This document shows, in pieces, positions 23,101-38,100 of a stretch of DNA of 64,000 nucleotides (position 1 is the first letter of the stretch; every line of letters starts with the position of its first letter). The notes beneath the pieces were generated by a model, which made no database searches, was not told the DNA's origin, and was given only the letters and a program-made list of their open reading frames with translations. The position numbers and the translations under genes are program-made. The stretch is from Amoebophrya sp. A120 (taxonomy: Eukaryota > Sar > Dinophyceae > Syndiniales > Amoebophryaceae): positions 7,034,358 through 7,098,357 of the forward strand of contig CAJINV010000004.1 in NCBI GenBank assembly GCA_905178155.1, read 5' to 3'.

Positions 23101-26100
23101 CGTAGTAGTTCGAACAGGAACTACCGGTTTGCTGCCAACTCTCGTAGGTTCCAATCCGAGAGCGGAAAAAAGTTGGCCCGCGGATGCGGCAGATTGCGCC
23201 GAAAAGGATGGATCGAATATAGGTCGGGCTTTGGAGGTCGTGGTACTTCTGGTTCTGCTGGACGATAGTCTTTCTTCTGGTCGTGGTTGTCCCTGTCCCT
23301 GCTCGGAAGAAGCAGCAGCGTGATCAAGAACAACATCTCCATCTCCCGCCCGGGAAGATGCACCTGACCCTGTCTCCTTCCCAGCAGCTGAACAACTACT
23401 AGTACTTCTAAACGCCAGCTCGTTCATCGCATGTCTCACCCTCTTCGGCCTCCAATTCAGCCGGCGTTTGTCGCCTTTCACGTACTCGAACACCAACACT
23501 TTGTTCGTAGTCCCCTGTTGGTGCATCATGGCTCTTTTTGGATGATGACCTTTTTTTGTAAAGCTGTCCGCACTATGAAGAGCGCCCGCATTCGGGTAGT
23601 AGTCCACTTCCTCGTCAGGTTGTTCAGCATGTCTCTTCTTGTCCTCGTCCGTCCTTTTTTCGCGGTCCACCTTTTCTTGAACCATCGCTGATAGTTCCAC
23701 ATTTTTCCACTCCAAATCGAATTGCAACACTTCGTCGGCCAAAAACGCCCAATTCAGCTGGAATTTCCGGTTTTGCTCAAAAACACGAACGTACCGCAAA
23801 TACGTCTCTACCATCTTCGCGAACTCCACGTACGTCCGGGAAACCACCTCCCCATTCCACACCAGTTCGCGCCGCTCGGTCGGCGCCACGCTGTAGGGGA
23901 ATTTCGCTAGCAAATTCGTGGGGTACAGGACGAAACTGGTGTGCAAGACGGAGTGACCGTGGTAAGAAGAGCCCTTCTCAATCTGGACCGAATTGTACAT
24001 GGATCCCACGTATGAACATGGAGCGAAAATTGTTTTTTTTCCGAGTTTGTCATTGTTATGCTTGTCCTTGTATTGTTCCGATGCCAATCTGTCTATCTGC
24101 TATGCACATTTTGAATTCATAGATACAGATACACCAAGGCATACTCATACAGCATCAAACCCGCCTAAAAATTCCTCCCACTCCACGTTTCATACCAGCA
24201 AGGGGATCATGGCATTCGGCTTCAAGTGCACATTCGGTTCCATGTTCCAGCTGGCCAGCGACGTCCGGGCCAACCTCCCGGTCTGCAGCAACACCTTCAG
24301 CACCGAACTGTATCAAATGCAAAAATGTCTGGGTCTGGAAGAACGCATGTTTGTCATGCTTGTCTGGCATGAGTCTTAAATCTGTCATGCAAGTTACCCA
24401 AAAGCTCCATTTTTCTGTGATGCAGAAACGCAGTCTGTCATGCAGAATAGGCAACACCTAGAAGCTCAGAAACTTGTGATGCTGAGCCGGCATTTCTGGC
24501 CTCATCATGAGACGCCACCCAGCATCACAAGTTTCCAGACCCAGACATTTTTACATTTGATAAACTGTCGCCCATCGCAACCGAGGCGTGAATCCGCGCG
24601 CCGTGCACCGGGTAGTTATCGGCGAGGAAATGCCTTCTTTTCGTATGAAAGAGCACAACTCCCCCTCCCCCTTACTTGTATTGTTATTGTATGAACAGCA
24701 TTACAAGCGCCAGCAAGAATACCGGTTGTGCATGACAAATTCGGACAGGAGCGTAGCCGTAGCGCTATTTGGGCTGCCAGAACTTGTCATGCAAACAGTG
24801 CCAAGAGCCAAGCTGTCAATTAGGTATCTTGCATGACAAATGAGGGGGAGGGGGAGTTGTGCACAATCATATTTCGCGAATAAGGCGTCGAAGAAATTCT
24901 GTCGTCGAAAAAGCTGCTGCACACCGACTGGTTTTATATTCGTCGGGAAGACGAAGCTCGAGGAGTGCTGGGAAAGCATTTTTCTTTCTGCCGCGGTTAA
25001 GAAAGAATTTCTTGAAACAATCGTTTCTTTCAGCAGGTCTGCGATCGGCTTGATCCCTTGGTAGTCCACCTCCCCGTGATTGTATTCGAGAAGCTTGAGT
25101 TCTTTTGGCAACGCCCTCAGCTGGGACGAGTTGTCGTTTGTTTTCTGATTCTGCTGCTGCCAAAACGCGTCTAGATTTTGCATCACTCTCTGCAAAACGG
25201 GGGGCAGTTTGTGATTCAGCATGTCGGTGAAGTGGTTCAGGATTTTCACAAATGTAGTTCTTGACGTTGTGTCTCCCGAAGTACTTGCACTGTCCGCAGC
25301 GGTACTCGAACTTGTTCCAGCAAAAATCACCGGCTTCATCTGCACCGGCTTTTCATCCGAAATCACTTTTTCGTATAAAACCTCCAAAAGCCTGTCGCTG
25401 TACTGCGCCAGAGTATCTGTCGTCACGTACTGGTTGAAAAAGAGGTCGCTGCCGCTCGCGTGCCTCTGCTTGAAGTGGCGAACTTTCATATTTGCGGGCA
25501 CAGATGAGGGAATAGGCAGCAAGTGCAAGGAACCTTTACCTTCTTCTTCTTGTCCGACGTCGTGATCGGTGTGTTTCCCGCCCTTCAGAGCAGATGCGAT
25601 CGGAATTGGAACGGACGTCAAAGACACGGATGTTCTTCCCGCCGTAGTTCTTTGTTCGCAACTACTTGTACGACCAAATAAACCAGCAGGCTTTGCGTTT
25701 GTTGTTGCAGCAGTGGTACTATTACTATGTTCTTCCGCGTGCTTGTTCCCACCTCGACGACCCGCCACGGAATAATTTTTACTGCTTGCCAGCCAGCCAG
25801 TGCCTTTCAGGTAGCCAGCGAAAACCGGATCGGGGTCTTTCAACGCGGCTTGACGCATGCGCTGCCCTTGGTTCACGGCGCTCATTATCGAATGGCTCCA
25901 ATCCGGAAGAACTTCACCGTTGGAATCATTTTGGTGCGGTGGACGAGATGTAGTTGGCGCTGAGGACAGTGACATCATGATCCCTTCTTGTTCATCTACT
26001 TGAGCAACCGAGAAAGAACTATTCTCAGCGGCGCGTGCAGCTCCTGCACTTCTGGCTGTAGTTTCGTCGCACAAGAGAGATGAAACAGCAGGACCTGTTT

Positions 26101-29100
26101 GATGTTTCTTTTCCTGCTTCATCTGCTCCTGCTGTGCCAGGCTTCTTTTATCTTTCTGTTTCTTTGCCGCGACGGTGGCCCTCGAAGCGGTCCGCTCCAC
26201 TTCGAATTCTTTGCGGAGTAAACTATGAAATGCAAAAGCATCGTACAACTAGTAGAAATCGCATTACAAATTTCCTCAGCATTACAAATTGAATTTGTAA
26301 TGCTGATTTGCCTTGAGAAAGAAATTTGTAATGCATAAATGCAATTACTAAGACTACGATGCTTTTGCACAGGATATAAACTGTACTGCGCCAGCTCACT
26401 GAACCCATAGTACGACTCCGCTTGATTTCCGACCACCGACTATCCAGAGTAAATTTCCTTTTCCCGCACACATACTTACAAATGCGGTCTCCGTCTCTGC
26501 ATGACAAAACTTGGCTCCGATCTTAGTTTAGCATGACAAGCGTTACAACGCCCCAAATTGGTCGTGAAATTTGTGATGCATCTTGTACTACATGTGCGGG
26601 AAATTTGTGTTGCATATCGACCACTGCTTTTCCACAAACGCGTTCCGTGGATGGTTCCGTTCCGCTAGCCGCATTATCCTGTGCAAAAGTATCGTTCTCG
26701 TAGTAATCGCAATCATGCATTACAAATTTTTTCCCTAAGCTAAATCCACATGACAAATTCCATTTGTCATGCTGACCGAATTTGTAATGCGATTTCTACT
26801 AGTACGATGCTTTAGCTTTTGCACTGCGTACGCATCTCAAACGCTAAATTCCCACAGGACCGTGCCCAGGAACACTGCCCATTCCAGAAGTAGGGGTGCA
26901 GCAACTCGTGCGGCGTAGACAAAACTAGTCTGGTTAAGGTGATGTCGTTAGAGAGCATCGCGTGCTCCAACAGTGAAGTAACCTTCCCGACGGGAACCGC
27001 CGCCTCCGGATGCCAGTAGTCAGACGCCGAAACCTGCTGCACGTCTGACCGCTATGGAAGCGTCAGGATTGAAATCGTCAGAGTTGAAATAGTTTGTGAT
27101 GCATAAAACGCAACCCACAAAGTGCGCATCTTGCAGAGTAGGCAAGGGAGGCAGGTTGTGAGCCTGTTGAGGGGTAGAAACAGACCTGCTAAAGCAGCAT
27201 GACAAAAGGCGTCCTCCTTACCCAAACAGCATTACAAACTGGATTTAGGCACCACCAACATTTGTCATTCGCCACTTGGGAACTGTGTTCCAACTGGCAT
27301 CCATTTTACGCATGGCAAATCATTTCAACTTTGTCGATTTCAATCCTGACACTTCCATAACCGCCACCGGTTTGCCAACAGCCCCGTGTACCAGATCGCG
27401 GGGCCGAGATACAGACCCGGGAAGCGCGGCTGGGTGACGTGATTGCGGTCGCTGGAGCCGGTAAACGGGTCGGTAAAGGAAGTTCCTTTGGTGGCTAGAA
27501 TAAGTTGCTTCTCACTGTACAAATTGGTGTCCGGGACTTTGAGGGTAGCTTTCACAAAAAACGGGTCCCAGATCGGCCGCGACCACCGTTCGTCTGCCGA
27601 GTCGGTCGCCATAAAGTTCCACACCGTGTCCGGCATGTAGAACAGGATCTCTTTCAGCTTCTTTTTGTCGGTCCGGAACTGGTATGCGTTGCAAAATTAT
27701 TGGACTCGTCTAAATGCATTAAAACAGCATGAGAAATAACATTTGTAATGCGGATCTACCTTAAGAAAAAGATTTGTAATGCATGACTGCAATACGAGTA
27801 CGACACTTTTGCAATGCATAACTGGTGCAGCTTCGCCATCCACCAGCGGACGGTGTTCACGTTGACGCAGTCGTGCAGCCTATCCTGAGTGAAAATGTCC
27901 CCACCCCAAAGTTGTCATGCAGATTTGCGATTACAGGAAGATTTGTAATACGCATCTCCAGGAGATGCATTGCCAGTCGTGTTTTGGAATTCGTAATGCT
28001 GCAAACACGATAAGCAGATGGATTTGTGATGCGGTTGTCCTTGCTAACATGCACTACACTACGGACTGCAACTTGTCATGCGTGGCTACCAAGAGTTCTG
28101 GATTTGTGTTGCTAAGTTCCCAACTTGACTATGGGGTGGGGACGTTTTTACATATGATACAGCCTTTTACTGTGCACCCCGATCAAAACCTTCGCAAGTT
28201 TTTTCGGGGGAGGCATTTGCGGTGGTGTCTCCGGTTGTTGGTGCTGGGGCCCGATCAGAGGAGGCGGGGGAAGGGTAGTTGTTCGCTCGGTTTGCTGGTT
28301 CGGATCATTATTTGTGGGTCCTGCTGCAAGTTCATCTACGGTTGCTGCATTTAGAAGTCCTTCCGGCGTTTGCGGTTGAGATGTTGAATTTGGTGCATCA
28401 AGTGCAACTCCACTTCCACTTCCTGCTGCCGCCTGCAATTGCTGCACGAGCGATGTCATACCAGTACCGCCCTGTGCAACAGCTCCTTGATACGCTTGAG
28501 CAGCTGCCACTGGAGCTTGTGCTCCTTGTGCCGCGCTGCTACTTCCTCCACCAGCTCCTTGTACAACCCCCGGGAGGTCTTCGGAACGTGGCGGGGGGTC
28601 CGCAAAGTCGTCCCGCTCTTCCAAATAGTCTTCATTGTAGGGATTGGCAGCCTCCCTTGCGGTATCAAATGCAAAAATGTCTGGGTCTGGAAGGTTGGAA
28701 CTTGTGATGCTAACTTTGGAACCCGGAACCCTGAGGTGATGCTACTAAGGGAAAATGGAACAATCCTCAGTCCGAACGCGTCGAAAAAGAGGGGGCCATA
28801 ATCCCCTGGGGTTGAGCACGGGGTGGCCCCATGTGGCAGTGATGCAAGATCACCACCGGGTAGAGGAGCGGGAGTATCACCTGGAGGAACTCCACAGAAC
28901 CTCAACCAACCACTGCCCCGCGATCACAAATGCAGACCCACCATCGAGAACCGAGGGGGAAGCAACCCCGAACACCCTTCCCTGCACCCGAATACCGAAG
29001 GGGAAGAAGATGCCCAACAGTTTAGACGGGGGCAGAGGATTCTAGAAAAATCTGTATTGCATAACCCGCAAGAGGAGTCTAGTTTCTGCTACGCGGGGAG

Positions 29101-32100
29101 GGCATTTGTCATGCATACCCGACTGCACCACATCAAAAACCTTTGCACCGTCGCCGCAAGCAGCTTCGGACGCAGGAGATCTAGGGTCACAACCGCGAAA
29201 AACATCGCGAGTACTTCTTCATCCCCGGGCACTTATGTTATCTTTACCTTACTTCTCGCTAACACTGTATGGAGGGCATTTGTCATGCGGAGTAGGCATG
29301 ACGAAGCCTTCTACAAGTCTGTGATGCTAGATCGTGCATTACAGACATCCTGGGTCATGCAAAATATGCATGACAAACCCGGCAACATTCCAGACCCAGA
29401 CATTTTTGCATTTGATATGCGGCTTGCGCTGCGATGACCAAGTCCGGCTGAAACGGGGTTCTATTCCGCGGCGGAGCTCTATGAGAGTGCACAACTCCCC
29501 CTCCCCCTCATTTGTGTTGCATGAACAGCAACACAAGCGCTGGCAAAGATGTAGCTTTTGCATGACAAATTCCTAGCTGATTGTAGTGCTGTTTTCGCTT
29601 TCGGAATCTGTCATGCAAAGAGTGCTAACAAGCAGAAGGTAGACGTAGATTGGGGATTTTGCATGACAAATGAGGGGGAGGGGGAGTTGAGCAGTGTCAT
29701 AAGCTCCTGCTGCGGGTGCAGGTCGACGAGATTGTATCGGATTTGCTGAACGAGAGCCAACAATTGTTCTCCCCGCTCCTGCAGCTGCAGCCGTCGTTGG
29801 TTCCAGTACCGTGGACACCCAAGTTCCCCCTTGGCGCGCAGCCCCACCGGACGGCCCCGTCGGAAGTCCTACTTGTGCAAAAGATGACGCACCTCGTCCT
29901 GCCTGTGGTGGTGCCGAGGCAGAGGAGGATCTTGTTCCTCCCTCAGTCGGGTCAGGAACAGGAACAGGAATATCAGCCGCAGCACCAGTAGTGCTTCGGC
30001 CTAAACGAGGACCAGACTCGTCACGACGGTCATCAGCTGAAGAGGACCGCGACGGAGTACTAGCGCCACTACGGTTCTCGCGACCGCTGCTCGACGTTGA
30101 CCCTGGCGGGTCTTCTTCGGGGAGATCGTGGTGGTCGTAAATCTCTTCAACTTCCTCGTCGCTGCGGCGTTCTTCAGGCTCCACTTCCTCACTTCGAATC
30201 TCTTCGTCTTCAGCATCTCCTTCGCGGTCCTGGTCGCTGTTGAGATTCGCCTCGTGGCCGCTGCCATGTTGATGCTCTATCCCTATGCAGTGCAAAAGTA
30301 TCGCACTCGTATAAATGCATTACAGCTTCCCTCAGCATGACGAGAAATGAAATTTGTAATGCTGTTTTACCTTAAAACAAAGCTTTGTAATGCATGATTG
30401 CAATACGAGAACGAGTACGATACTTTTGCACAGGATAATCCCTTCCTCGTCCTCTTCTTCCTCCGGCTGCTCGGCCCGGTACACAATGTGGTAGTCCGGC
30501 TCGTCGTTGCTTGACGGATTGTTCTATGAATTGCAAAAGCACCGTACTAGTAGGAATGGCATGACAAATTTCCTCTGCATTACAAATGGAATTTGTAATG
30601 CTGATTTTCCTTGAGAAAGGGATTTGTAATGCATAAATGCAATTACTACGAGTACGATACTTTTGCACAGGATATGTTCGCGGACGAATTCTCCGTGGAC
30701 CCGTCAAACTGCTGCTCTTCTGGCGCAATTCCGTATGCTGTGCAAAAGGTACCAAACTCGTAGTAATCGCAGTCATGCACGACAAGTCTCCTTCTTGAGG
30801 TGAATCCGCATCACAAAGTCATCCGTTTCTCATGCTGAGCAAATTATTTGTCATGCGGTCTACACTACTACGATTACGATACTTTTCCAATTCATATGCC
30901 GATCTCGTAGTCAATCCCGTCCTGTCTCTGCAAGGAAGACTGTTCCTCTGGCGTCTGAGCCCCGGTGCCCGGCGTTTCCTGCCCCGCGGGGAGGAAGTCC
31001 ACCGGTCGGAGGTTAGGGTTAGGCCGTCCCTCTGCCATGGAAGCACCACCAGCAGATCGCTCGAGTTGTGCACCAGCAGGAATGGCAGGAATATGAGCTT
31101 CTCCGGAACTACCACTACTACTGCTCGTCCCTGCAGTTCCTGTATTCAAATTAAAGTTGTTTCCGCTAGATGGCTGTTCCCACTCGAATAAGACTGGCGT
31201 CGCCGGTTGATGCTGCTCGTCTTGCGACAATGCTAATGCCGAGGACGCCTCTGCGAGTAGTTCCTGCATTCTGCTCTCGTCCAATCCTGGCGGCGATGGT
31301 GGGAGATCATGATGGGGAGCAGTTGCAGTGTTAGGAGGTTCTTGGGCAGGAGCTACGGGCGGCGGTGCGCTGGACGAGGTCGGCGCGTCGTCCACGACAG
31401 CAATGTTGATGTTCAAGCCCGACCAAAGATTCGTGTTGTTCACGGTCACGACCACATCTTCATTAGGGTCGACAGGCTGCGCAGAAGATGAAGATTCAGG
31501 TCGTGCTACGGGTCCTGCTCGTCCAGGTTGTAGTTGTCCTGCTTCTACTTCTTCATCCTCCAGAACTTGTGCTGGCGAGGGGTAGGGCGTGAAGCCGCTG
31601 GTTGTTGAGGTCACTATCCCCTCTGCGTTCGCCGTTTGCTCTCGCACCGCACGGACGAGATCGTCGTGGGACACGCCGGGGACTTCAGACATTTCTTGAC
31701 TTGGAATGATGAAATCTGGACTGCTGGTGTTACTCAGGATGTTGTCGTCCCCTTCTTCTTGCAGCTGCACGCCGGCTCCGTTGTCAACACGACCTCCATC
31801 TTGCGGCTGCTGTAGTTGTAGGTGGTCTTGAGATGAAATATCTATCTCCTGTACAACCTGCTCCTCCTGAGACGACTGCATCTCGTGCACATGCACCGGC
31901 GTCCAGGTGGCGGGAAAAAAGGGGAAATTCGGGGTGTTCATTTCATCTTGAGAGCCTGGCGCATCTTGATCTTCACCTTCCCCGCTCTCCTCGGCGCTGG
32001 TTTGCGGCCGGAAAGGAAGCGGGGAATGCGGCGGAAGTCTCGGTGGCGGCATCGGGGGCGGCGGTGGCAATGAAGTAGAAGTACTTATTTGGTTGTTCAT

Positions 32101-35100
32101 TCCGGCCCCTACTTCGCCGGTTGAAGAAGATGACGCGGCATGACTAGTTACTGAACGAGCGCCGTGGTCTTGCGCAGGAGCAGCTTCCACATCATGCTCC
32201 TGACTGGATGACGTGGTCTCTCCCCCAGCGTGTGTGGTCGCACTGGTTGGCGGAGGTGTCCGTAGTGGTGTTGGGGTGGGGATCAGGTCCAGGTGGTCTT
32301 GTGTCGCGTCATCTTGATGTATCGCGGGGTCCTGAGACGCAGCAAGCCCTGGGGGGGACTGCTCAACTAACGCGTTCCGATCGTCTGAAAGTGGCGACAC
32401 GCCCCCCGCTGATGTACTGACGACAGGACGACTTCTACCCTCCTGCGCTCCTGCGGTGCTGGCGAGGGTAATACTATCCGCGCTCGTTTGATGTGTCTCT
32501 CCGCCCGGGCCGCGGAGGTGTAGTCCTCCTCGTGCGGCAGCAGAAGCCGCAGCCGCTTTCGCTTCATGTGCACCACCACGACTGGCACCACCACGCGCGT
32601 GCTCCGAGCTGAGCTTGCCCCCAGCACTTGCTAAGGTCGCCGTGATCACTCCGGCGCGCCTTCCCGCCCGCGTTTTTTCCCTGCCCTGTTCCTCGGTTTT
32701 CAGCTTCATCAGAAATTCGACCTGTCCGGTTTCGCTGTCGACCTCTACATTCGGTTCGTTGATCTGTAGCTGCAACGCTGGCTGGTCTATCAACTGCGCA
32801 AATGTCTGGGTCTGGACGAATGCCAGACACGTCATGCAGGTTTTCCATGACCCATGAGATCTGGTACGTAGGACATAGCATGACAGACTCTGTGAGAGTT
32901 CTATCATGCCTATCCTGCATGAGAAACTGCCTCGCGATTAGGTCAAAAGTGAGCCGCTTTTGGTAATCATGCAACACAGATTTATTTTACATGATTCAGA
33001 TCTAGCATGACAAGTTGCTTTGTTCCAGACCCAGACATTTTTGCATTTGATATGGTCCAGCCCCCCGGACACTTCGTAGGGCGCAATCGTCCAAAGCGAG
33101 TCCACGGAGTTCTGCGCTGATAAAAAAGAGCAGTGCTCGTAGAGCCGCTCGTGGTCGTACGAATCACTGCTCCTCGACGAAGTTGGTGCGCGGTCGTAGT
33201 TCTCGTTGTTGCACTCCTCCAACACGAGAGGCTCGTGCTCCGCCTGCAGGACAACCAATGCGTAGTTTTTCGCGAAGTCGTTCTGTCGCTGTTTTTCGTC
33301 GTAGTTCGAAACGCCGCCGTCCCACAGACAAATGTTGTCCACCTCCTGCCGCGAGCCGGGAAGCTCCTCCCCAAAATCCGCGCGGAACAGGAAACTCAGC
33401 TGCTCGAAATCCAGATCGTCTCTGTGGAGTGGTTGATCATCATGTTGATCATGTTGTCCAGCAGTGCTGTTTATTTTGCCATCATTCGCCGAAGATCCTG
33501 CTGCGGCTGTTGATGATGTTCCAATTGTGCTAGTTCCACCCCGACGACCTCCATGCATTTTATTTTCAACGATGGCCGAAGATTGCAGGTTTTGGAGGTG
33601 AGGGTTCTTCTGATCTGCCAAAAGCCCAGCGAGTACGTTTGCCCGCGTATTCCTGGTTTTTTCCTGGGCCTGAAATTGCTTGTCGTGGAGGTCCAGCACG
33701 GTCTTGTCCGCTTCCATAATGTTCATCTTGTTGTGTCCTAACACCTTCTCCGCAAAGTCCTCGTGTTTAAAATTTTCCAAGATCGAAGCCTCTTCGGCGA
33801 AACTGAATCTCTCGCCCGGCATGTCGTCTAAAAATCCTTTCGCTGCGTTTTCCACAAACTCAAACGCGAAGCCTGATTGGTGCCGGAAGCGGTACAGCGG
33901 ATAATTGTTGCTTCCACCCGATGAACTACCCTCGAGGTAATGCTTGAACTTCAAGTTCTCTGCAACAGTCCTTCCGGGCAAAACATTTTTCACCTCCGCT
34001 TTCGCTATTGTATCACCTTGCACGCGAAAGGGGATTCTGTCTACCTCGCCAGTGGTTGTTGATTCGATTTTGTGCTTCGGTTATGGTGTGAATCACCTCC
34101 CCACGCATCCCCTCCCCACCTCCCTACCTCCCCGCCCTGGGGAGGTGCCTCCCCAGTGGTGGGGAGGTGGGGAGGTACTTCCCCGCCTCCCCACCTCCCA
34201 GTCGTCCAGCACTTCCCCACTGCGTTGCACTGCCCCGTGATTGTCGAGCAGAACGTGACTACGTCTGGATGCATGCTGCTTGGCTTCTGTGCCATCTACC
34301 TCGCGGCGATGAAGCCAGGTATCTGCCACAACGCACATGACTCCTCATCCTGCATGACAGATCAGCCTATGTACGCGGCCACCAGATGGCGGCCGGCGGC
34401 CCTAAGGTGGCGAACATGGAGTGACTCTCTCACGGGGCACGCAAGGCAATGCGACAGGGGGTCAAGGCACGGGAATACGACGGGGGCAAAGGGCGCACAA
34501 CATAAGAAAAAAAAAAAACGGAAGCCAAAAAGGTGGCGCACGAGGGCGGAGAAGGAGGAAACAACACGAGAAAACAAAAAGAGAATCGGCGAGGCCAGCC
34601 TGCGCGACGGCGCCGTCGCGCCGGCTGACCTCGACGACCCTAAACCCCGAACCCTAAACCCAGACCCAAACAACCAAGGCCGCAGCCGGCTCTGCTTCTG
34701 CATCACCTCCGGCCGTTACGGTGGTGATGCGAGCGCGTCACGAGGTGATGCGGGGGAGGTGGGTAGGTGATCCGGGTGGGGGGGTGATGCGTGGGGAGGT
34801 GATTCAAAGGGGTGGGGAGGTGATTCACACTCCTACCTTGTGCTTCGCCATCGCGATCACGAGACGGTCCTCCTCGCGCACCTCGTCTTTGTGGAAAAAA
34901 GGGCTGGAGAATTTTTTCTGCGGTCGTCGTGGGTGTGGTACTTGTTGAGGACTAGATCTTGCTCGTGAAAAAGAACTAGATCTTCCAGACGATGTAGTGC
35001 CACCACCAGCTGTAGAGGACCCTTCCTCGCTTGACGTCCTGGCACCACCTCCCCCGGGTGTACTAGCGCTGGTCCTCCGATGCACCTGCTGATTCCAATC

Positions 35101-38100
35101 AATCATCCATTCGGATTCTGGCAGCTGCGGTGGTACAAAAAAGGGATTTGATGTAGTGATTGGGCTCTGTTGCTGTTCTTGCGCGGAGGTTGAACGACCA
35201 GACGAGTAGTTCTGGGCCTCACCTCCAAGTGCAGGAGCTCCTCCCGCCCCTGTTATTCCCGCCGTCGCCGACGTGGTAATTATTTCTTGACCAGAATATG
35301 ACGTGCTGTGGAGTAGAGCATGATCACTTACTCCTGAATATCAAAAGAAAAAGTGTTAACGTTACCGGAATTGAATTTGTGATGCACTAACGCATCAGGA
35401 AAGGTGCCCAAATTTGTATTGCGTAGCATGCATGGAAGGCAAAATTTGTATATGCATAGCTGCCATCTGTGACAACCGTTAACGTTGTAACACTTTTTTG
35501 TTTGATACTGAAAAAGCCGGTGGGTACACACCCCTTCCCGGGGGCACAAGGCGGTCCGGCGTGTTGCTGTAATCGATCAAGTATGCATGGCAAAAGTATC
35601 GTGCTAGTAGTAATTGCATTACAAATTAGCTCAGCATTACTACAAATTGAATTTGTAATGCTGATTTACCTTGAGAAAGTAAAGAGATTTGTCATGCATA
35701 ATTGCGATTAGTACGAGTACGATACTTTTGCACAGGATATCAAGCGGTTCTCTTCGAGGTCTCGGAGTTCTAAATATTCGTCTTCAATGTCCAAGGCCTC
35801 GTGCAGCAGGAGCCTTGTTGTACTACTATGTTCATCTTGGCCATCATCATCATCATCATCATCATCATCTCTGCTCGGCATGTTGATGCGCACTTCGCTT
35901 TGGGCCTCAGAAACTTTCTTGTGGACGTCGAGATGGACTGCCTCAGAAGATGTTCCTTTCTTCTTCAAGCCTTGTTGTACTAGTTCCTGCCCTTCTTGTT
36001 TCTCGTTATTCTTTGCGAGAACAACCTTCAGCAGATTGCCGTCCGAGAGCGACCTTTGCTGAGAGGCTTGCAGGGACGTCGAGAGCAGTTCTTGTTGAGA
36101 TGAACCGCCACGTCGTGGACTTCCTTTTCCTCCTGCATCATGAAGAGTTTCATCTTTCCTGTCAAGGAGCCCCTCCTCGCCGAAGAAGAAGATCCTCTCC
36201 CCTATATTATCTTCTCTCTCCACCGCGAATTCGTAGGCTAAATTTCCCTGTGCCCGCTCCTGGTCAAAATCGAGTTTCTCGTCGGTATACACCGAGCTCG
36301 CGGGTAACGGCACCCCGGACACAATTTCGTCAATCCACTGCAAATCCTTGAATTGCGCGAATTTTTTCAACTGCAGGACCGGTCGATGGTCCTTTTTCCT
36401 CTCGAGTATCTGCATTTTGAGTGCCTGCATCTTCGCGAGTTGGTACTGTTCGAAGTGTTGTGCGGGTTTTTCCGCCGGGAAATTGCGGACGTCTTCCTCG
36501 TATCCTGTGCAAAAGTATCGCACTCGTAGTAATTGCGTTACAAATCTAATTCTCAAGGTGAATCAGCATTACAAATTTATTAATTTTGTAATGCTGGGCC
36601 ACTTTGTAATGAAATTTGTACGTAGTACGATGCTTTTACATTGCATACCTCGGCAAGGAGTTCGAGTTGGAGGGAGTTTTTCTCTAATTCCAAGTCCTCA
36701 AACGTCCGGTCCAAGTGTATCAAAATGAAAAATCCCCCCTCCCCATATCGAAAACGAATTTTGTGATGCTGTATTTGAGTACACAAATCGACTTGTTATG
36801 CTAGAAGGCCAAGAGACGCAGCTGTTGCCTCGTTTGCAGGAAATTTGTCATGCTGTTTCCCACTTCCAGCTGCCCCCTGTCATGCTGAAGACGCAAGGCT
36901 TTCCCACGCCAACCACCACTACAGTCGCAGTCCGCATCTTTTCCCCTCTAGCATGACAAAGCTGATTTGTGACCACAAATCTGTATCACAAATTTCTAGT
37001 TTGAGTACGGGGTTGTACGGGGATTTTTCACTTTGATAAAGTGCTCCATTTTGTTCCACTGCGCATACCGCATCCCCCCACACGCGAAGAGATACTGGGC
37101 GGCTAAAGAGCGCGCCTCCTCAACGGGGATGGAGATCTTCGTGTGTTGATGCTGCAGCGGCTTTCGATGACCCAGACTGGACGTCGAGTGGGAGGCTGGC
37201 CCGCGGCCAGGTGGAAAAGCCAAAGCGACGTCTTGCTTCTCCAGCACATAACTCTTTGCAGTGCTTTTCTTGTTGCGGAAGAAGTTTTCGTAGCAGTGCT
37301 TCATCTCCACGAAGCCGGTTTCGACGGTGACGACTTTGCTTGATGACTTACTGGTGTCGCTAGGATTTTTGATGTCAGAACCAGCTTCTTTATCCGCGGA
37401 CGTCGTGTTCTTTGTCTTCATTTCCTCCCCAGCTGCACCGTCGGTATCCACTAGCGTCTGCTTCACGTACGGTGTCAGATGGGTCGACCGCACCCAGACT
37501 TCAAACACCTTCGTCCTGGGAATGCCCGCGCGGAGCACCCTCTGCTCCGGGAGGGGCGTCTCCCGGAAATCTAACAGCCCTAAAAGCATAAAATCCGCAT
37601 TCAACTCATTGCGGAAGTCGGATTCTCTTTCAAACAGCAGGGTCCCCGCAGTGTTGCTGTAGATCACATACGGGGCGGTTGTCGTCGTGGTCCTCGCAAA
37701 TACTTCCTTGTTGTGGTATGGATTGCAAAAGTATCGCGTACCGTAGCAGTCATGCATTACAAGCTTTTTCCTTATAGGTAAATCCGCAATACAAATTTCA
37801 TAGTCTCATGCTGAGTAAATTTGTCATGCGATTTATACGAACCAGTACGATACTTCTGCAATGCATATGTGGGTTTGAAAAGCAATCGCGATATCTTCTT
37901 TGAAGAACCCCCGCATCGAAGCGATCCGGTTGGCGAGGATGGTGAGAGCATGCTCGTGTTTCAGAAACTCCGCTGCTGCGGCGAAGGTTAGGGCGTTTTT
38001 GTAGGTGCGAGAGGAAAGGGCCAAAGCGTTATTTTCGTATTCCGCTTGGAGAAGCGTCCCGATGTGTTGAAGGATGCGCTCCTGTCGGTCTTGTTCGTGG

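Noticed and set aside
34638-34661. A true internal telomere
   Set aside because: Only two imperfect CCCTAAA-like units are present, well inside a mobile insert with coding exons on both sides.
34072-34770. Plus-strand open frame of 232 codons as a transposase
   Set aside because: It follows the GGGGAGGTG repeats and Lys/Arg-rich translation of an A-rich tract and shows no catalytic pattern. The insert appears non-coding.
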